A DNA stretch of 64,000 nucleotides, from contig JAGCDP010000030.1 of assembly GCA_017651065.1 (NCBI GenBank), positions 62,001 to 126,000 of the forward strand. Direction: 5' to 3'. The stretch comes from Treponema sp. (GTDB lineage Bacteria; Spirochaetota; Spirochaetia; Treponematales; Treponemataceae). Below the pieces are notes generated by a model, which did not search any database, had not been told where the DNA came from, and worked only from the letters and a program-made list of their open reading frames with translations. Positions 16,901-25,331 of this stretch are shown in pieces. The translations under genes and the position numbers were made by a program. The number at the start of each line of letters is the position of its first letter. Positions within the stretch are counted from its first letter, which is position 1.

Positions 16901-17113
16901 CTTGTTTTCAATAGTTCGTACAACCTCGCCGCTTTCGTTCATAATTACAAGACTCCAGCCCTGAACATAACGCTTATCAGAAATGTTCAATGGAATTACA
17001 AGCTCGTCCTGTACACCATCATTATTTGGAGAAATATATTTTTCTTTTGCAAAGCCAAGTCCTGCGCACAAAGCAAAAAGGATGGCAAATGTTATAAATC
17101 TGATTTTTTTCAT
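13973..17113 (-). CDS. Envelope protein with FlgD-like Ig repeats and C-terminal OmpA domain
   Basis: 1046 residues. Signal peptide MKKIRFITFAILFALCAGLG; then about nine repeats of the FlgD-type Ig fold, recognisable by ITWNGxxxxGxxxPDGxYxYxxTATDxxGN and by YFSPDNDGxxD/ISPNNDG openings; then a C-terminal OmpA/MotB-like peptidoglycan-binding domain (about 905-1046) with IQGHANRISDN, LSQERADAIRDYLVKKGV and NRRVEFILVK. Such proteins tether the outer membrane to the cell wall. It overlaps the upstream barrel gene by ATGA, so the two form an operon and may act as a barrel with a periplasmic anchor. Ca-binding-like Asp/Asn loops recur in the repeats. Confidence 0.85.
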   Translation of the reverse strand: MKKIRFITFAILFALCAGLGFAKEKYISPNNDGVQDELVIPLNISDKRYVQGWSLVIMNESGEVVRTIENKVALPSKLGFKSFFKQLVAKKEGVPIPESITWNGAMNNGETAPDGKYTYYVTATDDNGNVGKTQEYTVVVDTVAPEIELDQPTDKIFGEGAKASLKISQTGSVEDEWVGVFRAIDGSVVRTYKWTNAEPAEFSWRGISDDDSQVPDGVYSYEITATDRAGNVAPQTTITNIIYSAEKPATNIYIDGSRYFSPGTDSSLKTITLNVTIPVPEEKSGNKLTEWEVGVTDKSGKVVKSYNQLTKGAVPPKSIVLDGKDDKGKLLPDGEYQAYVTAKYLNGYVPAKISSPIFVLDTEKPAAQIRASDKVFGAGSKSDVKYTIMITPSNGAPVPSWKGEIRTADGATVVKTYDLGEYPPETITWNGINDKGGIAEKGQYVLVLTATDLAGNKGEARSNDFVTFDTTETQLLLAMTDTAFSPNGNKVKDTITFTPVTQTKDVASYEFVIKNKSGKTVYTKKEAKKLPANFVWNGNDDDNTRCDDGFYSAQLSVVAANGSTAAAATGEFELDTKFPSLEWEIPWTYFSPDNDGNQDNITVKLSKSTAEKLWTADVRDSKGKSVKKYTWSGAKSEVIWDGTDESGNIATDGKYSIVIFSTDDAGNSFSTDMNGIVLDNRETKIYLTADREGISPNNDKVLDTQTFEIRTSVKEDLLSWNFDVRREDGTSVFALSDKDSANLPATINWNGADANGNVCEGTFTGTLNVVYKKGNRVNAVSSPFICTATPPQLKVQTAPEYFSPDNDGIDDDLFIKLTGTTKAKIKNWSFVINDPKGKAFWKTEGKNQITERIIWDGLSNIQKDSKGNAERVQSAMDYPYTFTVTDNLGMTSKVQGVIPVDVLVIREGNVLKMAVPSIIFEPDSSNFQTANSKLDAAQVQKNIEILNRIAEILKKFPDYKITIQGHANRISDNLDEETEDNMREWGRALGPLSQERADAIRDYLVKKGVSRSSITTEGMGGTKPVVNPKDTDNNWKNRRVEFILVK

Positions 17114-18213
17114 TTTGCATCTCCTGTTGAAACTGGAATTGCCTGAACTTCTGGAGCTTCATCATCGTCGAGCCAAAGCTGAATTACAGGAGGAGTTTCG
17201 TCCTTAAGACCAAGGTTTACATCTACTCCGGCAGAAACTGCATTCACAGTTCTATTAAACTGTTTCCAGGCAACCGAAGCAGACATTTCGCTCTGACTCC
17301 AGCCGTTCTTATTAAGATAATCATTATTCTTTACATCAAAAGTAAATCTAAAATTAATACCTACAGAAGGCATAACATTCTGAACATCTTTTACAAGCTC
17401 TGCAAAATTAAACTTTTCTGAAACGCTTATAAAAAGCATGTCTTTTACTGCAAACTGAAGTCCAAGATCTGCAATAAGGTTCATACATGAAGGAGCTGTA
17501 AGATCTGCAGAAAAACCAAGCTTAATAGTATCATTCTGAACAAGAGTTCCTGCAGCACCAACTTTTATTGTAGCAATTGCAGGGAAAGCAGATGCCTGAC
17601 CGCCTTTAATTCCAGCAAGAGTTGTATTGTCATAGTTCTTTCCAAGATTAAGAATAGAAGCACCATAACGGAAATCTTTAATAAAACTCAAATCGCCGTA
17701 GGTATAAACAAAACCAAGGTTTACAGAAAGAGCCCATGAAGTTCCGGCTCCCCAGAAAATACCTGTATTAAGGTTTGTACCAACTGTAAGCTTATCTGTA
17801 ATTTCTTTTGCAAGACCAAACTTAAAGTTAAAGCTGTCTCCAAGATTCATTTCTTTAAAAGGAACCATAGTTCCGTTACCATATCCACTGAAAACAAATC
17901 TTTTGAAAGGAATGAGCATACCAAACTGAAAAGCATTCCCATAGCGGCTTTCGTTTGCCTGATTAGAAGAAACAAGTCCTGTATAAGCAAGATTCAAATC
18001 AATGCGCTGTTCTTTTGCAGGAAGAGCCGGATTTGTAATCATAGACTCAGGGCTTGCATAAAAAATACCTCCGCCTACAACTGAAGAAGCATTTGCCAGC
18101 TGATGCGGACTTGAAAGCTCAAAAATATCATCGCCATAAACAGGCGGATTGTAAGCACTTGCAGCAGCTACAACAAGTGTAAAAAGCACTGCCGCACTAA
18201 AGAATTTTTTCAT
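17110..18213 (-). CDS. Outer membrane beta-barrel protein (UPF0164/PorV-like)
   Basis: 367 residues with a signal peptide (MKKFFSAAVLFTLVVAAASA) and alternating amphipathic strands throughout. SSVVGGGIFYASPESMITNP followed by LPAKEQRIDLNLAYTG resembles the start of the treponemal UPF0164 and PorV/FadL-like barrels, with Asn-Pro-Ala near the N-terminus. A Pro/Asp-rich tail follows the barrel (DETPPVIQLWLDDDEAPEV). AAGGAG lies 12 bases before the ATG. It is the first gene of a two-gene unit with the OmpA-family protein. The family call is by pattern; a transported substrate cannot be inferred. Confidence 0.7.
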   Translation of the reverse strand: MKKFFSAAVLFTLVVAAASAYNPPVYGDDIFELSSPHQLANASSVVGGGIFYASPESMITNPALPAKEQRIDLNLAYTGLVSSNQANESRYGNAFQFGMLIPFKRFVFSGYGNGTMVPFKEMNLGDSFNFKFGLAKEITDKLTVGTNLNTGIFWGAGTSWALSVNLGFVYTYGDLSFIKDFRYGASILNLGKNYDNTTLAGIKGGQASAFPAIATIKVGAAGTLVQNDTIKLGFSADLTAPSCMNLIADLGLQFAVKDMLFISVSEKFNFAELVKDVQNVMPSVGINFRFTFDVKNNDYLNKNGWSQSEMSASVAWKQFNRTVNAVSAGVDVNLGLKDETPPVIQLWLDDDEAPEVQAIPVSTGDAK

Positions 18214-18365
18214 TTCTAAAAAATCTCCTTATATAAAAGTCACATTTTTTACATTATTATTTCTATATATTATAATTCATTTTGCTTTTTTGTACCACAC
18301 CCGCGGTCCCTGAGCTTGTCGAAGGGTAAACTCAAAATTCAATTACCAATTTGATATTTATGATG

Positions 18366-18371
18366 TATAAT
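18366..18371 (+). promoter_or_regulatory. -10 box of the RsbU-like gene, 9 bases before its ATG
   Basis: TATAAT ends 9 bases before the ATG at 18381, so the mRNA would have a leader of about two to three bases. No good -35 box was found. Confidence 0.4.
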
Positions 18372-18380
18372 AGACTTATC

Positions 18381-19997
18381 ATGAAGCACAAACTCAAACT
18401 TTCCATACTGGCCGTGGAGCTCATTATTGCGACTCTTATATTTGGTACTCTTATGACAATTGTAAACAGCTTCACCGGTTACAGGGAATTTAAGCAGGAA
18501 CTCGAAAACCTTTACGGCGATATTACTATTCAGCTTGCAAAAACAGGAGCAAGTTATATTCACGTCGACAGCATTCCCTACTGGATAAAGCACGAACCTG
18601 ATGAAGAATGGGAAGAAACAAACAAAAAGCTTGATACCCTTACAAACACCTCTGATCTTGCCTACATTTATGTAAGCGTAATTTCACCTGATTACAAAAA
18701 GCGCACTTATGTTTTTGATACAGTAAACCAGCTTTCGCTTGAAGCAGGCAGCAAAGTCATTCCTTTTGGAACAGTAAGTTCTCTTGAAGACAAAGATGAA
18801 GAATATATAAATAATCTTAAGCTCGTTATAGAAGAAGGCAAAAATTACACTTCATTTACATACAAAGGTGAAGGCGGCCATGTAACAACAGCACTCCCCT
18901 TGTTCGGAACAGACGGTAAAGTTACTGCAATCATGAGCATTGTAAAGCCAATGAACGAAATTAAAGAGCACAGAAGAAACTTTTTGCGTTCAATTATCAT
19001 TTCGGCAACAATCCTTACCTTGCTGTTTATTGCACTTTATGCCTTCCTGCTTTATATGGGAATTATCCGCCCTATCCTCTTTGTAACTTACGAAACTTCG
19101 CACCTGGCAGAACATCACGGAGAGCTCACTGGCCTTCTTAAAAAAATCCGCCACCGTAACGAAATCGGCAAACTTGCAAACTCTGTAGAAAAAATGAGCC
19201 GCGACATGAATAAATATATAGAAGATTTAACTCATGCCACAGCAGAAAAGGAACGACTAGGGGCTGAACTTAATGTTGCAAAGCAGATTCAGTCAGAAAT
19301 GCTTCCACGTGTTTTTCCTCCTTACAAAGATCATCCCGAAATTGAACTTTATGCCAGCATGACTCCTGCAAAAGAAGTAGGCGGCGACTTTTATGATTTT
19401 TACATGCTTGATGATGACCACTTTGCAATGGTTGTAGGCGACGTAAGCGGAAAGGGAGTTCCTGCAGCCTTGTTCATGGTAATTACAAAGACACTTTTAA
19501 AAGACACTGCGGCGCATGAACATAATCCGGCAAAGGTTTTTGAACATGTAAATAAAATTCTTTGCGAAAGTAATGAATCTGGTCTTTTTGTAACCTGCTG
19601 GATGGGAATCTTAACAATTTCTACAGGCGAACTGAACTTTGCAAATGCAGGCCACAATGCTCCAGTTCTTGAAAACAACGGCAAAATTGAATATCTTTCT
19701 ACAAAACCAAACCTTATGCTTGCTGCAATGGACGGACTTCCTTATACAAACAACACAATCAAACTTAATAAAGGCGACCGTCTGTTTATTTACACCGATG
19801 GAATTACAGAAGCAACAAATGATTATGATGAACTTTACGGCGAAGACAGGCTTTTAAGTGTACTAAAATCGGTACAGGGTACAGGCAAAACTTCCCGCGA
19901 TATTCTTGATATTGTGCGAAACGATTTGAACGACTTTGTTCTTGAAGCCCCGCAATTTGATGACATTACAATGCTCTGCATGATTTACAAGGAATAA
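18381..19997 (+). CDS. RsbU/SpoIIE-type membrane PP2C phosphatase with HAMP domain
   Basis: 538 residues from the ATG at 18381; upstream in-frame starts at 18351-18363 lie across the -10 box. TM1 about 6-28, an extracytoplasmic sensor domain of about 170 residues, TM2 about 200-228, HAMP about 230-285, then a coiled coil (ELNVAKQIQSEMLPR) and a PP2C phosphatase domain with metal-binding GGDFYDF (about 333), VGDVSGKGVPAALFM (about 351), TDGITEA (about 471) and the C-terminal DDITM. Family role: dephosphorylates an STAS antagonist in partner switching. The RsbW-like kinase gene follows by 8 bases and the STAS protein lies just beyond on the other strand, so all three parts are together. Confidence 0.93.
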   Translation: MKHKLKLSILAVELIIATLIFGTLMTIVNSFTGYREFKQELENLYGDITIQLAKTGASYIHVDSIPYWIKHEPDEEWEETNKKLDTLTNTSDLAYIYVSVISPDYKKRTYVFDTVNQLSLEAGSKVIPFGTVSSLEDKDEEYINNLKLVIEEGKNYTSFTYKGEGGHVTTALPLFGTDGKVTAIMSIVKPMNEIKEHRRNFLRSIIISATILTLLFIALYAFLLYMGIIRPILFVTYETSHLAEHHGELTGLLKKIRHRNEIGKLANSVEKMSRDMNKYIEDLTHATAEKERLGAELNVAKQIQSEMLPRVFPPYKDHPEIELYASMTPAKEVGGDFYDFYMLDDDHFAMVVGDVSGKGVPAALFMVITKTLLKDTAAHEHNPAKVFEHVNKILCESNESGLFVTCWMGILTISTGELNFANAGHNAPVLENNGKIEYLSTKPNLMLAAMDGLPYTNNTIKLNKGDRLFIYTDGITEATNDYDELYGEDRLLSVLKSVQGTGKTSRDILDIVRNDLNDFVLEAPQFDDITMLCMIYKE

Positions 19998-20005
19998 GGT
20001 GCCAG

Positions 20006-20428
20006 ATGGAATTAAAAATAGCCGCCGACGACAAAAATCTTGAAACTGTACTCGACTTTATTCACAAGCTGCTCCCGCCAGACTGCGAAACAGATTTAAT
20101 GTACAAAATAGACGTAGCCGCCGAAGAGATTTTTGTAAACATTGCGCACTACGCCTACAAAGATAAATTACCCGCCGGAGAATTCGGACAAGCCTTGATT
20201 ACCTGCACCTATGAAGATGAACTTCTTACAATAATATTCCGCGACCAGGGAGTGCCGTTTAATCCGCTAGACCGTCCTGACCCGGATATTACCTTAAGTG
20301 CCGAAGACCGCAGCATTGGAGGACTAGGCATTTTCCTTACAAAAAAATACATGGACAAAGTAGAATACAACTACGAAAACGGCGAGAATGTTCTAACTTT
20401 AAAAAAGATGATTTTCAGATGCCACTAA
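20006..20428 (+). CDS. RsbW-like serine kinase / anti-sigma-type ATPase
   Basis: 140 residues, HATPase_c_2 fold: N box AAEEIFVNIAHYAY, G1 box FRDQGVPFNP and G2 box RSIGGLGIFLTKKYMDKVEY. Such proteins bind and phosphorylate STAS antagonists and sequester a partner. It follows the phosphatase gene by 8 bases with a weak AAGGTG site. The 3' end overlaps the convergent STAS gene by 4 bases. No sigma factor gene is adjacent, so the final target of the switch is unknown. Confidence 0.9.
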   Translation: MELKIAADDKNLETVLDFIHKLLPPDCETDLMYKIDVAAEEIFVNIAHYAYKDKLPAGEFGQALITCTYEDELLTIIFRDQGVPFNPLDRPDPDITLSAEDRSIGGLGIFLTKKYMDKVEYNYENGENVLTLKKMIFRCH

Positions 20429-20727
20429 GATTCAATAGTAAGAATTGAATCCATTCCTGTTGCCTGAAGAACCTGCTTGCAGAATGAAGACGGCTGCTTG
20501 ATAATCATTTTGCCGCCGCTTGGAAGCATGAGTTTGTGGGCTAAAAGAATTACACGAAGACCAGAGCTTGAAACATACTGAACGTCTTTCATGTTCAGGT
20601 AAAGGGTCTGTGTCTGTGGTGCAACTTCCTTGAGCTTTACTTCAAGTTCCGGAGCTGTACCTGTATCGAGTCTTCCAACTACAACGAGTTCAATTGAAAT
20701 TGGTGTTTTGTTTTCGGTTATTGTCAT
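20425..20727 (-). CDS. STAS-domain anti-sigma factor antagonist (RsbV/SpoIIAA-like)
   Basis: 100 residues, a single STAS domain. VQYVSSSGLRVILLAHKLML carries the phosphorylation loop; Ser54 aligns with the phosphorylated Ser of SpoIIAA. It is expected to be phosphorylated by the RsbW-like kinase and dephosphorylated by the membrane PP2C encoded at 18381-19997. It is transcribed with the FGE-like gene (13-base gap) and is convergent with the kinase gene, an unusual arrangement because these partners are often co-directional. Confidence 0.9.
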   Translation of the reverse strand: MTITENKTPISIELVVVGRLDTGTAPELEVKLKEVAPQTQTLYLNMKDVQYVSSSGLRVILLAHKLMLPSGGKMIIKQPSSFCKQVLQATGMDSILTIES

Positions 20728-20740
20728 TTTGCTTTCCTTA

Positions 20741-21724
20741 TTAGAGAGTTTCGCTTACTGCGCTGCAACAAACGCGGAAGCCTAAGTTACTGCTTTTTCC
20801 GCTTGGAGCACTGCCGCTTCTATAGAATACTGTACACTGCTGAGGGTCATCAAGCCAGCTGCCGCCACGTTTTACATGCATTTCGCCGGAACTTGGACCA
20901 TGCGGGTTTGTCTGTGCTCCAGATGCAAGAACAGGTGAATAATAGTCCCAGCACCATTCGGCTACGTTTCCACACATATCATACAAGTTCAGGCTGTTAG
21001 GATCTTTTGTAGCAACATCGTGTGTTCTGATTCCACTGTTTTCACCATACCATGCAACCTGATTAATATTCTGACTACCTGCATAAGGTGTTGGTGAAGA
21101 ACCACGACCATCGCGGGCTGCAAATTCCCATTCTGCTTCGGTTGGAAGTCTGTAGCCGTTAGAAAGGAAATTACATACAACACGCTTCCATACAGGACTT
21201 GTTGCTTCAAACTGGCTAAGGTCTGTTGTTGTTCCAATACTGTAACATGGATTTAATCCGTTCAGGCGGCTGAGCATATTACAGTAAACAATTGCTTCAC
21301 ACCAGTTTACGCATTCTACAGGGCGGTTTTCTCCCTGAAGCTTTGAAGGATTTTTTCCCATTACATAAGAATACTGTAGCTGAGTTACCGGAACTTCTGA
21401 CATATAAAAGCCTACTAAAGTAATAAGGCTGTTCATAGTACCGGCACCCATTACAAACTGTCCGCCAGGAACTAAAATCATCTTAGGATTTTTTCCAAGC
21501 TGAACTCTAGGAGGAATATCCTTTTCAAAGGTGTTATCGTCGCCACCATCTTTTACAATTTTAACAGGCACACCACATTTTGAGCAGAATTTATCTACTG
21601 CACTAAGGGCGTTACCACATTCTATACAAGATCTGAATACCTTTACTGTACCTACAGGAAAACCGCAGTTAAAACAAAAATGCGCCTCTTCCGGAAGTTC
21701 TGTATTACATTTATCACATTTCAT
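20741..21724 (-). CDS. Zinc-ribbon protein with formylglycine-generating-enzyme-like (SUMF1) domain
   Basis: 327 residues from the ATG at 21722-21724. Two CxxC pairs form zinc ribbons: MKCDKCNTELPEEAHFCFNC and RSCIECGNALSAVDKFCSKC. From about residue 90 a SUMF1/FGE-type domain begins: ILVPGGQFVMG, NRPVECVNWCEAIVYCNMLS, GYRLPTEAEWEFAARDG, NLYDMCGNVAEWCWD and VKRGGSWLDD, ending NLGFRVC. The fold is shared by true sulfatase activators and by many non-catalytic ligand-binding proteins; the C-terminal catalytic Cys pair of genuine FGE was not identified, so a structural or signalling role is as likely. It shares a transcript with the STAS antagonist. Confidence 0.8.
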   Translation of the reverse strand: MKCDKCNTELPEEAHFCFNCGFPVGTVKVFRSCIECGNALSAVDKFCSKCGVPVKIVKDGGDDNTFEKDIPPRVQLGKNPKMILVPGGQFVMGAGTMNSLITLVGFYMSEVPVTQLQYSYVMGKNPSKLQGENRPVECVNWCEAIVYCNMLSRLNGLNPCYSIGTTTDLSQFEATSPVWKRVVCNFLSNGYRLPTEAEWEFAARDGRGSSPTPYAGSQNINQVAWYGENSGIRTHDVATKDPNSLNLYDMCGNVAEWCWDYYSPVLASGAQTNPHGPSSGEMHVKRGGSWLDDPQQCTVFYRSGSAPSGKSSNLGFRVCCSAVSETL

Positions 21725-21731
21725 AGCAAAT

Positions 21732-21737
21732 ATTATA
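21732..21737 (-). promoter_or_regulatory. -10 box of the FGE-like/STAS unit, 7 bases before the ATG
   Basis: Minus strand TATAAT with only 7 bases to the ATG at 21724; the -35 region (TAGTCA at 17 bases) is weak. A leaderless or near-leaderless mRNA is predicted. Confidence 0.45.
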
Positions 21738-21776
21738 GCACCATAAATCAAAATTGACTAGAACAATATTTTATGG

Positions 21777-21805
21777 TTGAAAATTCGCCAATTTTGACTT
21801 ATATT
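21777..21805 (+). promoter_or_regulatory. Promoter with leaderless geometry for the 525-residue protein
   Basis: TTGAAA (21777-21782), 17-base spacer, TATATT (21800-21805), then 7 bases (TAAGAGT) to the ATG at 21813. Confidence 0.55.
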
Positions 21806-21812
21806 TAAGAGT

Positions 21813-23390
21813 ATGGATGTAGGTGATATTAAAAAGGAACAGGAAGAAGAAAAAAAGGCAGCAGCTCAGGCAGAAAAACAATCGTTTTTTCAGAGTTTGT
21901 TTTCAAATTTATTCAAATCTTCCAATCCCGAAGCTGAAAAAAAGCGTAAATTAAAGGCTATTGCTAAGACTTTCTCAAAAACTAAGTATCATAATTTTTA
22001 CAGGGCTTCTACAATCGAAGTTCTGCCTCCGTTTGCTAAATTGTTTTATGATATTTATAAATTAGTTTCACCGGCACAGGCAATCTTTAAATCAAATCAG
22101 AATCCTAACCTTTACAAGGCTCAGGTTGTAAATTATTCACTTTCAGAAAAGCAGGTTGCACTTCTGGAGCATTTTGACCAGCAGAAGATTCTTGAAATGG
22201 CAAGAACTGTTCCGCTGCAGCAGCTTTCATCAAAACTCGACGAAGAATTTTCTATTTTTTCTGCAGAATTTGACAATGAAAGAATGAATAGAACAGAAAA
22301 TATCTACAAGGCATTCAGTACACTTCAGGATTTCTGCTGCTTTGATTATTATGTCCTGCTTAAAAAGTTTGCTTCGTCACTTCAGGAATTCAATTTTAAT
22401 GCAGTTCCTAATTTTGAAAAAATCAACGGCGAGTATATAACAGACGACCTTAAGGATTTCTGTGCAGTAGCATATGCAATCACAGATGAAAACCTTTTGT
22501 GGAATGAACTTTTTGCATTTATGAAGGCTACACAGGCTACAGAAACAATTTCGCTTGGAAACTGGAAAAAGATTGTAGCAAGAATTAAAAATATCCAGCA
22601 ATCAGGTGCCTTTGAGCTTATGATCCGTCATATTTCGGGCAATATCGATTATGTTACACAGGTTCAGTCGCATTATGCTTCGCTTATTGAACCATACATG
22701 GATAAAATTCAGGAAGAAATCCGAACTACAATTTCAAAAATAGGCTACAAGCAGAAGGAAAACAAGGCTAATCAGCTTTGTGAACAGATATTTGGCAGCA
22801 CAGATTTCCAGACACTTCATTTTTATATTGCAGGTGCAAACGAAGGCTTCAGCAAAAAAGAGCTTGGACTGTTTGAATATACAGAACCTCTTAATTATCT
22901 AAAGGCCTTTTTGCTGGAATATGTTAAAAAGGATATCCGCGAATTTTATGATGTTGTAGTTGTACGCGGCCAGTGGGATGCTTCGCTTGCAAATCCAATG
23001 TCAAATGCCTATCAGGAACTGCTTAAGATTTCTGATGAAATTACAGCCTTTGATTCTGATTTATCTGAAGACGGAACTTCCGGACTTAAGATTAAGAATC
23101 TTCTTCCAAAGACTGCCCATGATCCCGGAGCAGAAAATATTATTAACCGTGTAATTTCTGATTCAAATGAACAGGCACGCGGCTTTATTGTAACTTCGGC
23201 TCAGGATTTAATAACAATAGGAAAAACCCTCAAGCAGCTTATTGAAGATTATACAAAGCAAAAGCCGGAAATTGTACAGAACTGGCGTGAGCTTGAACGA
23301 TTCCTTGATCACCCTATGAAGGAATTTAGTGTAGGCATTTATAAGAAAATATATCTGTTTGTACAGCTCATGCAGCAGTATCTGAGTTAG
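21813..23390 (+). CDS. Conserved spirochaetal protein of unknown function
   Basis: 525 residues, mostly helical, no signal peptide. A charged N-terminus (DVGDIKKEQEEEKKAAAQAE) leads into FFQSLFSNLFK and a predominantly alpha-helical body with many Phe/Tyr and Lys residues (for example FSKTKYHNFYRASTIEVLPP, LKDFCAVAYAITDENLLWNE). It resembles the family I recall as DUF5312 from Treponema, but that label is from memory and unverified. It is divergent from the FGE/STAS unit and followed by a short dispersed repeat and hflX. No catalytic motif was recognised. Confidence 0.6.
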   Translation: MDVGDIKKEQEEEKKAAAQAEKQSFFQSLFSNLFKSSNPEAEKKRKLKAIAKTFSKTKYHNFYRASTIEVLPPFAKLFYDIYKLVSPAQAIFKSNQNPNLYKAQVVNYSLSEKQVALLEHFDQQKILEMARTVPLQQLSSKLDEEFSIFSAEFDNERMNRTENIYKAFSTLQDFCCFDYYVLLKKFASSLQEFNFNAVPNFEKINGEYITDDLKDFCAVAYAITDENLLWNELFAFMKATQATETISLGNWKKIVARIKNIQQSGAFELMIRHISGNIDYVTQVQSHYASLIEPYMDKIQEEIRTTISKIGYKQKENKANQLCEQIFGSTDFQTLHFYIAGANEGFSKKELGLFEYTEPLNYLKAFLLEYVKKDIREFYDVVVVRGQWDASLANPMSNAYQELLKISDEITAFDSDLSEDGTSGLKIKNLLPKTAHDPGAENIINRVISDSNEQARGFIVTSAQDLITIGKTLKQLIEDYTKQKPEIVQNWRELERFLDHPMKEFSVGIYKKIYLFVQLMQQYLS

Positions 23391-23393
23391 CAT

Positions 23394-23443
23394 CGTCATT
23401 GCGAGCGCAGCGCGGCAATCTGCATAGCTCCTCGCAATGACGA
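23394..23443 (+). repeat. Dispersed repeat family B (TCATTGCGAGCG type), copy 1
   Basis: CGTCATTGCGAGCGCAGCG...GCAATC followed by a partial inverted copy CTCGCAATGACGA, between the DUF gene and hflX. It ends only a few bases before the hflX ribosome-binding site. Confidence 0.75.
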
Positions 23444-23460
23444 ATCGTTGGGAGGCACCC

Positions 23461-24717
23461 ATGGTCGAAGTCGAAAAAGAAGAAAATGCTGTTCCACGCG
23501 CACTCCTTGTTGGTGAACCTGGAAATGATCTGCAGGAATTAAAAGGACTTGTTCAAACACTTGGACTTGATATTGTTCAGCGCCTTACCCTTAACAGAAT
23601 GGAAGTTCATCCTCAATACGGAATTGGAACCGGTAAAGCAAAAGAAATTGCCGAGCTTGCAAAACAGCTTGAAGTAGACTGTATAATCTTTGATTTTAAT
23701 ATTGAACCTCGAAAGCAGCGAAACTGGGAAGAATTAACAGGTCTTTCGTGCTTTGACCGTCAGGAAGTAATCATTAAGATTTTTGCTCAGCGCGCTACAA
23801 CAAAAGAAGCAGTACTGCAGGTTGAACTGGCACGCCTTTCTTATATGCTGCCACGCCTTAGTCATGCAAAAAATGATTATTCACGCCAGCGTGGTGGAGC
23901 ATTTGGTGCAAAAGGTTCCGGTGAAACTCAGCTCGAGCTTGACCAGCGACTTATCCGCGAAAAAATTGCAAGCGCAAAACACGAACTTGCCGAAATTGAA
24001 TTGAACAGAAAGACCCAGCGTAAACAGAGAGAAAAAAATCCTACCTGTGCCCTTGTAGGTTATACAAATGCAGGAAAGTCAAGTTTGCTTAATGCCTTAA
24101 CCGGTTCCGACGCTTATGTAAAAGACCAGCTTTTTGCTACGCTTGATCCTCTTACAAAAAAACTTCCTTTGAATGAAAGTGCAAGCGTTTTAATTACAGA
24201 CACCGTTGGATTTATCAATAACCTTCCGCACCATCTTATAGATGCGTTTAAGTCTACACTCGAAGAAGCTACTTTTGCAGATTTGCTTTTGATTGTACTT
24301 GATTCTGCAGACCCTAATGCCATGGCACAGTATGAAACAGTATGCAGCGTTCTTGAAGATATTGGTGCTACAAAAAATCCGCGCCTTATTCTTTTGAATA
24401 AAATTGATAAGGCAGAAGATGAAACAATTGCAGCAAACTACACTGCCCTGCGCCATCAGTTTCCTGATGCAATTTCTGTAAGTGCAAAAGAAGAAAAGGG
24501 CTTTATTGAACTTAAAGATAAAATCACAGAATTGTTGTACGGTGAAATCCACGAATACATAATTCCTGCAGCAAAGGTTCCGCTCATAAACGAAATGCGA
24601 AAAGCAGGCTGCATTTTGTCAGAAGAATGGCTGGACGACGGTGTTCACATTCAGGCAAGAACTGTCGGCAGGCTTGCAGTACTTTCTGCACCATATATCA
24701 GTCAGAAGGTAGAATAA
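23461..24717 (+). CDS. hflX: GTPase HflX
   Basis: 418 residues from the ATG at 23461, chosen because GGGAGG lies 5 bases upstream; the frame extends back to 23437 only through repeat sequence. N-terminal HflX domain with GIGTGKAKEIAELA, glycine-rich linker SRQRGGAFGAKGSGETQLE, coiled coil, then a GTPase domain: G1 GYTNAGKSSLLNAL, G3 DTVGFINNLP, G4 NKID and G5 SAKEEKG. HflX is a ribosome-splitting and rescue GTPase. The next gene starts at the base after its stop codon. Confidence 0.95.
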   Translation: MVEVEKEENAVPRALLVGEPGNDLQELKGLVQTLGLDIVQRLTLNRMEVHPQYGIGTGKAKEIAELAKQLEVDCIIFDFNIEPRKQRNWEELTGLSCFDRQEVIIKIFAQRATTKEAVLQVELARLSYMLPRLSHAKNDYSRQRGGAFGAKGSGETQLELDQRLIREKIASAKHELAEIELNRKTQRKQREKNPTCALVGYTNAGKSSLLNALTGSDAYVKDQLFATLDPLTKKLPLNESASVLITDTVGFINNLPHHLIDAFKSTLEEATFADLLLIVLDSADPNAMAQYETVCSVLEDIGATKNPRLILLNKIDKAEDETIAANYTALRHQFPDAISVSAKEEKGFIELKDKITELLYGEIHEYIIPAAKVPLINEMRKAGCILSEEWLDDGVHIQARTVGRLAVLSAPYISQKVE

Positions 24718-25233
24718 GTGAAGCTTAAGTTCAATTTTTCAAAATCAGATATCGTTCTCTTTTCAATTATAGGCGCACTTGTTCTTATAATTTTATTTGG
24801 AACAGTTATAGGCCTTGCCTCAAGAAAAGCCGCTCCCGGAAAAAACCTTAGAGATGCAGACCCGGACCCTACTCCACGCGAAATTGAAAACTTAAACAAA
24901 AAACTCGATGATAAAATTGCCGCCTACACAGGTCTTGGCACAATCCGCTGCATAACCGCCCCGGAAAACGAAGAAGACATTGGAACCGCCGTTGTAATAA
25001 CCCCCTGGCTTTCCTACCCCGAAGGCGACACCGTCTTTTTTGAAGAACTTGCCCGCAAACGCCTCATAATCACAGGCATCTTCACCAGCTACTTTGGCGC
25101 CTACACAAAAGTAGAACTCCTTTCCCGCACCGAAGACAAAATCAAACAAGACATCCTAGAGCAAATCAACGAACAGATGTCCCTAGGTAAAATCTCCGGG
25201 ATTTATTTGACGGATTATATTTTTCTGGAATAA
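24718..25233 (+). CDS. FliL-like membrane protein
   Basis: 171 residues, GTG start directly after the hflX stop. One N-terminal TM (about 13-35, IVLFSIIGALVLIILFGTVIGLA), a linker, then a domain with the FliL pattern: VVITPWLSYPEGDTVFFEEL, a middle helix-strand region and the closing QDILEQINEQMSLGKISGIYLTDYIF. FliL family proteins surround the flagellar stator at the inner membrane. No other flagellar gene lies nearby, so this may be a second FliL paralogue; that is inferred. Confidence 0.7.
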   Translation: MKLKFNFSKSDIVLFSIIGALVLIILFGTVIGLASRKAAPGKNLRDADPDPTPREIENLNKKLDDKIAAYTGLGTIRCITAPENEEDIGTAVVITPWLSYPEGDTVFFEELARKRLIITGIFTSYFGAYTKVELLSRTEDKIKQDILEQINEQMSLGKISGIYLTDYIFLE

Positions 25234-25235
25234 CC

Positions 25236-25323
25236 TGTCATTGCGAGCGTAGCGAAGCAATCTACGATATTTCAATCAGTTAAGTCGTGGATTGCTTCGT
25301 CGCTACGCTTCTCGCAATGACAA
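25236..25323. repeat. Family B repeats as inverted pair between convergent genes
   Basis: TGTCATTGCGAGCGTAGCG (25236 on) and its inverted partner CGCTACGCTTCTCGCAATGACA (ending 25323) frame a 26-base centre. It lies exactly between the FliL-like gene and the convergent repeat lipoprotein and would fold as a strong hairpin, so it may serve as a bidirectional terminator. Confidence 0.8.
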
Positions 25324-25331
25324 ATAATACC

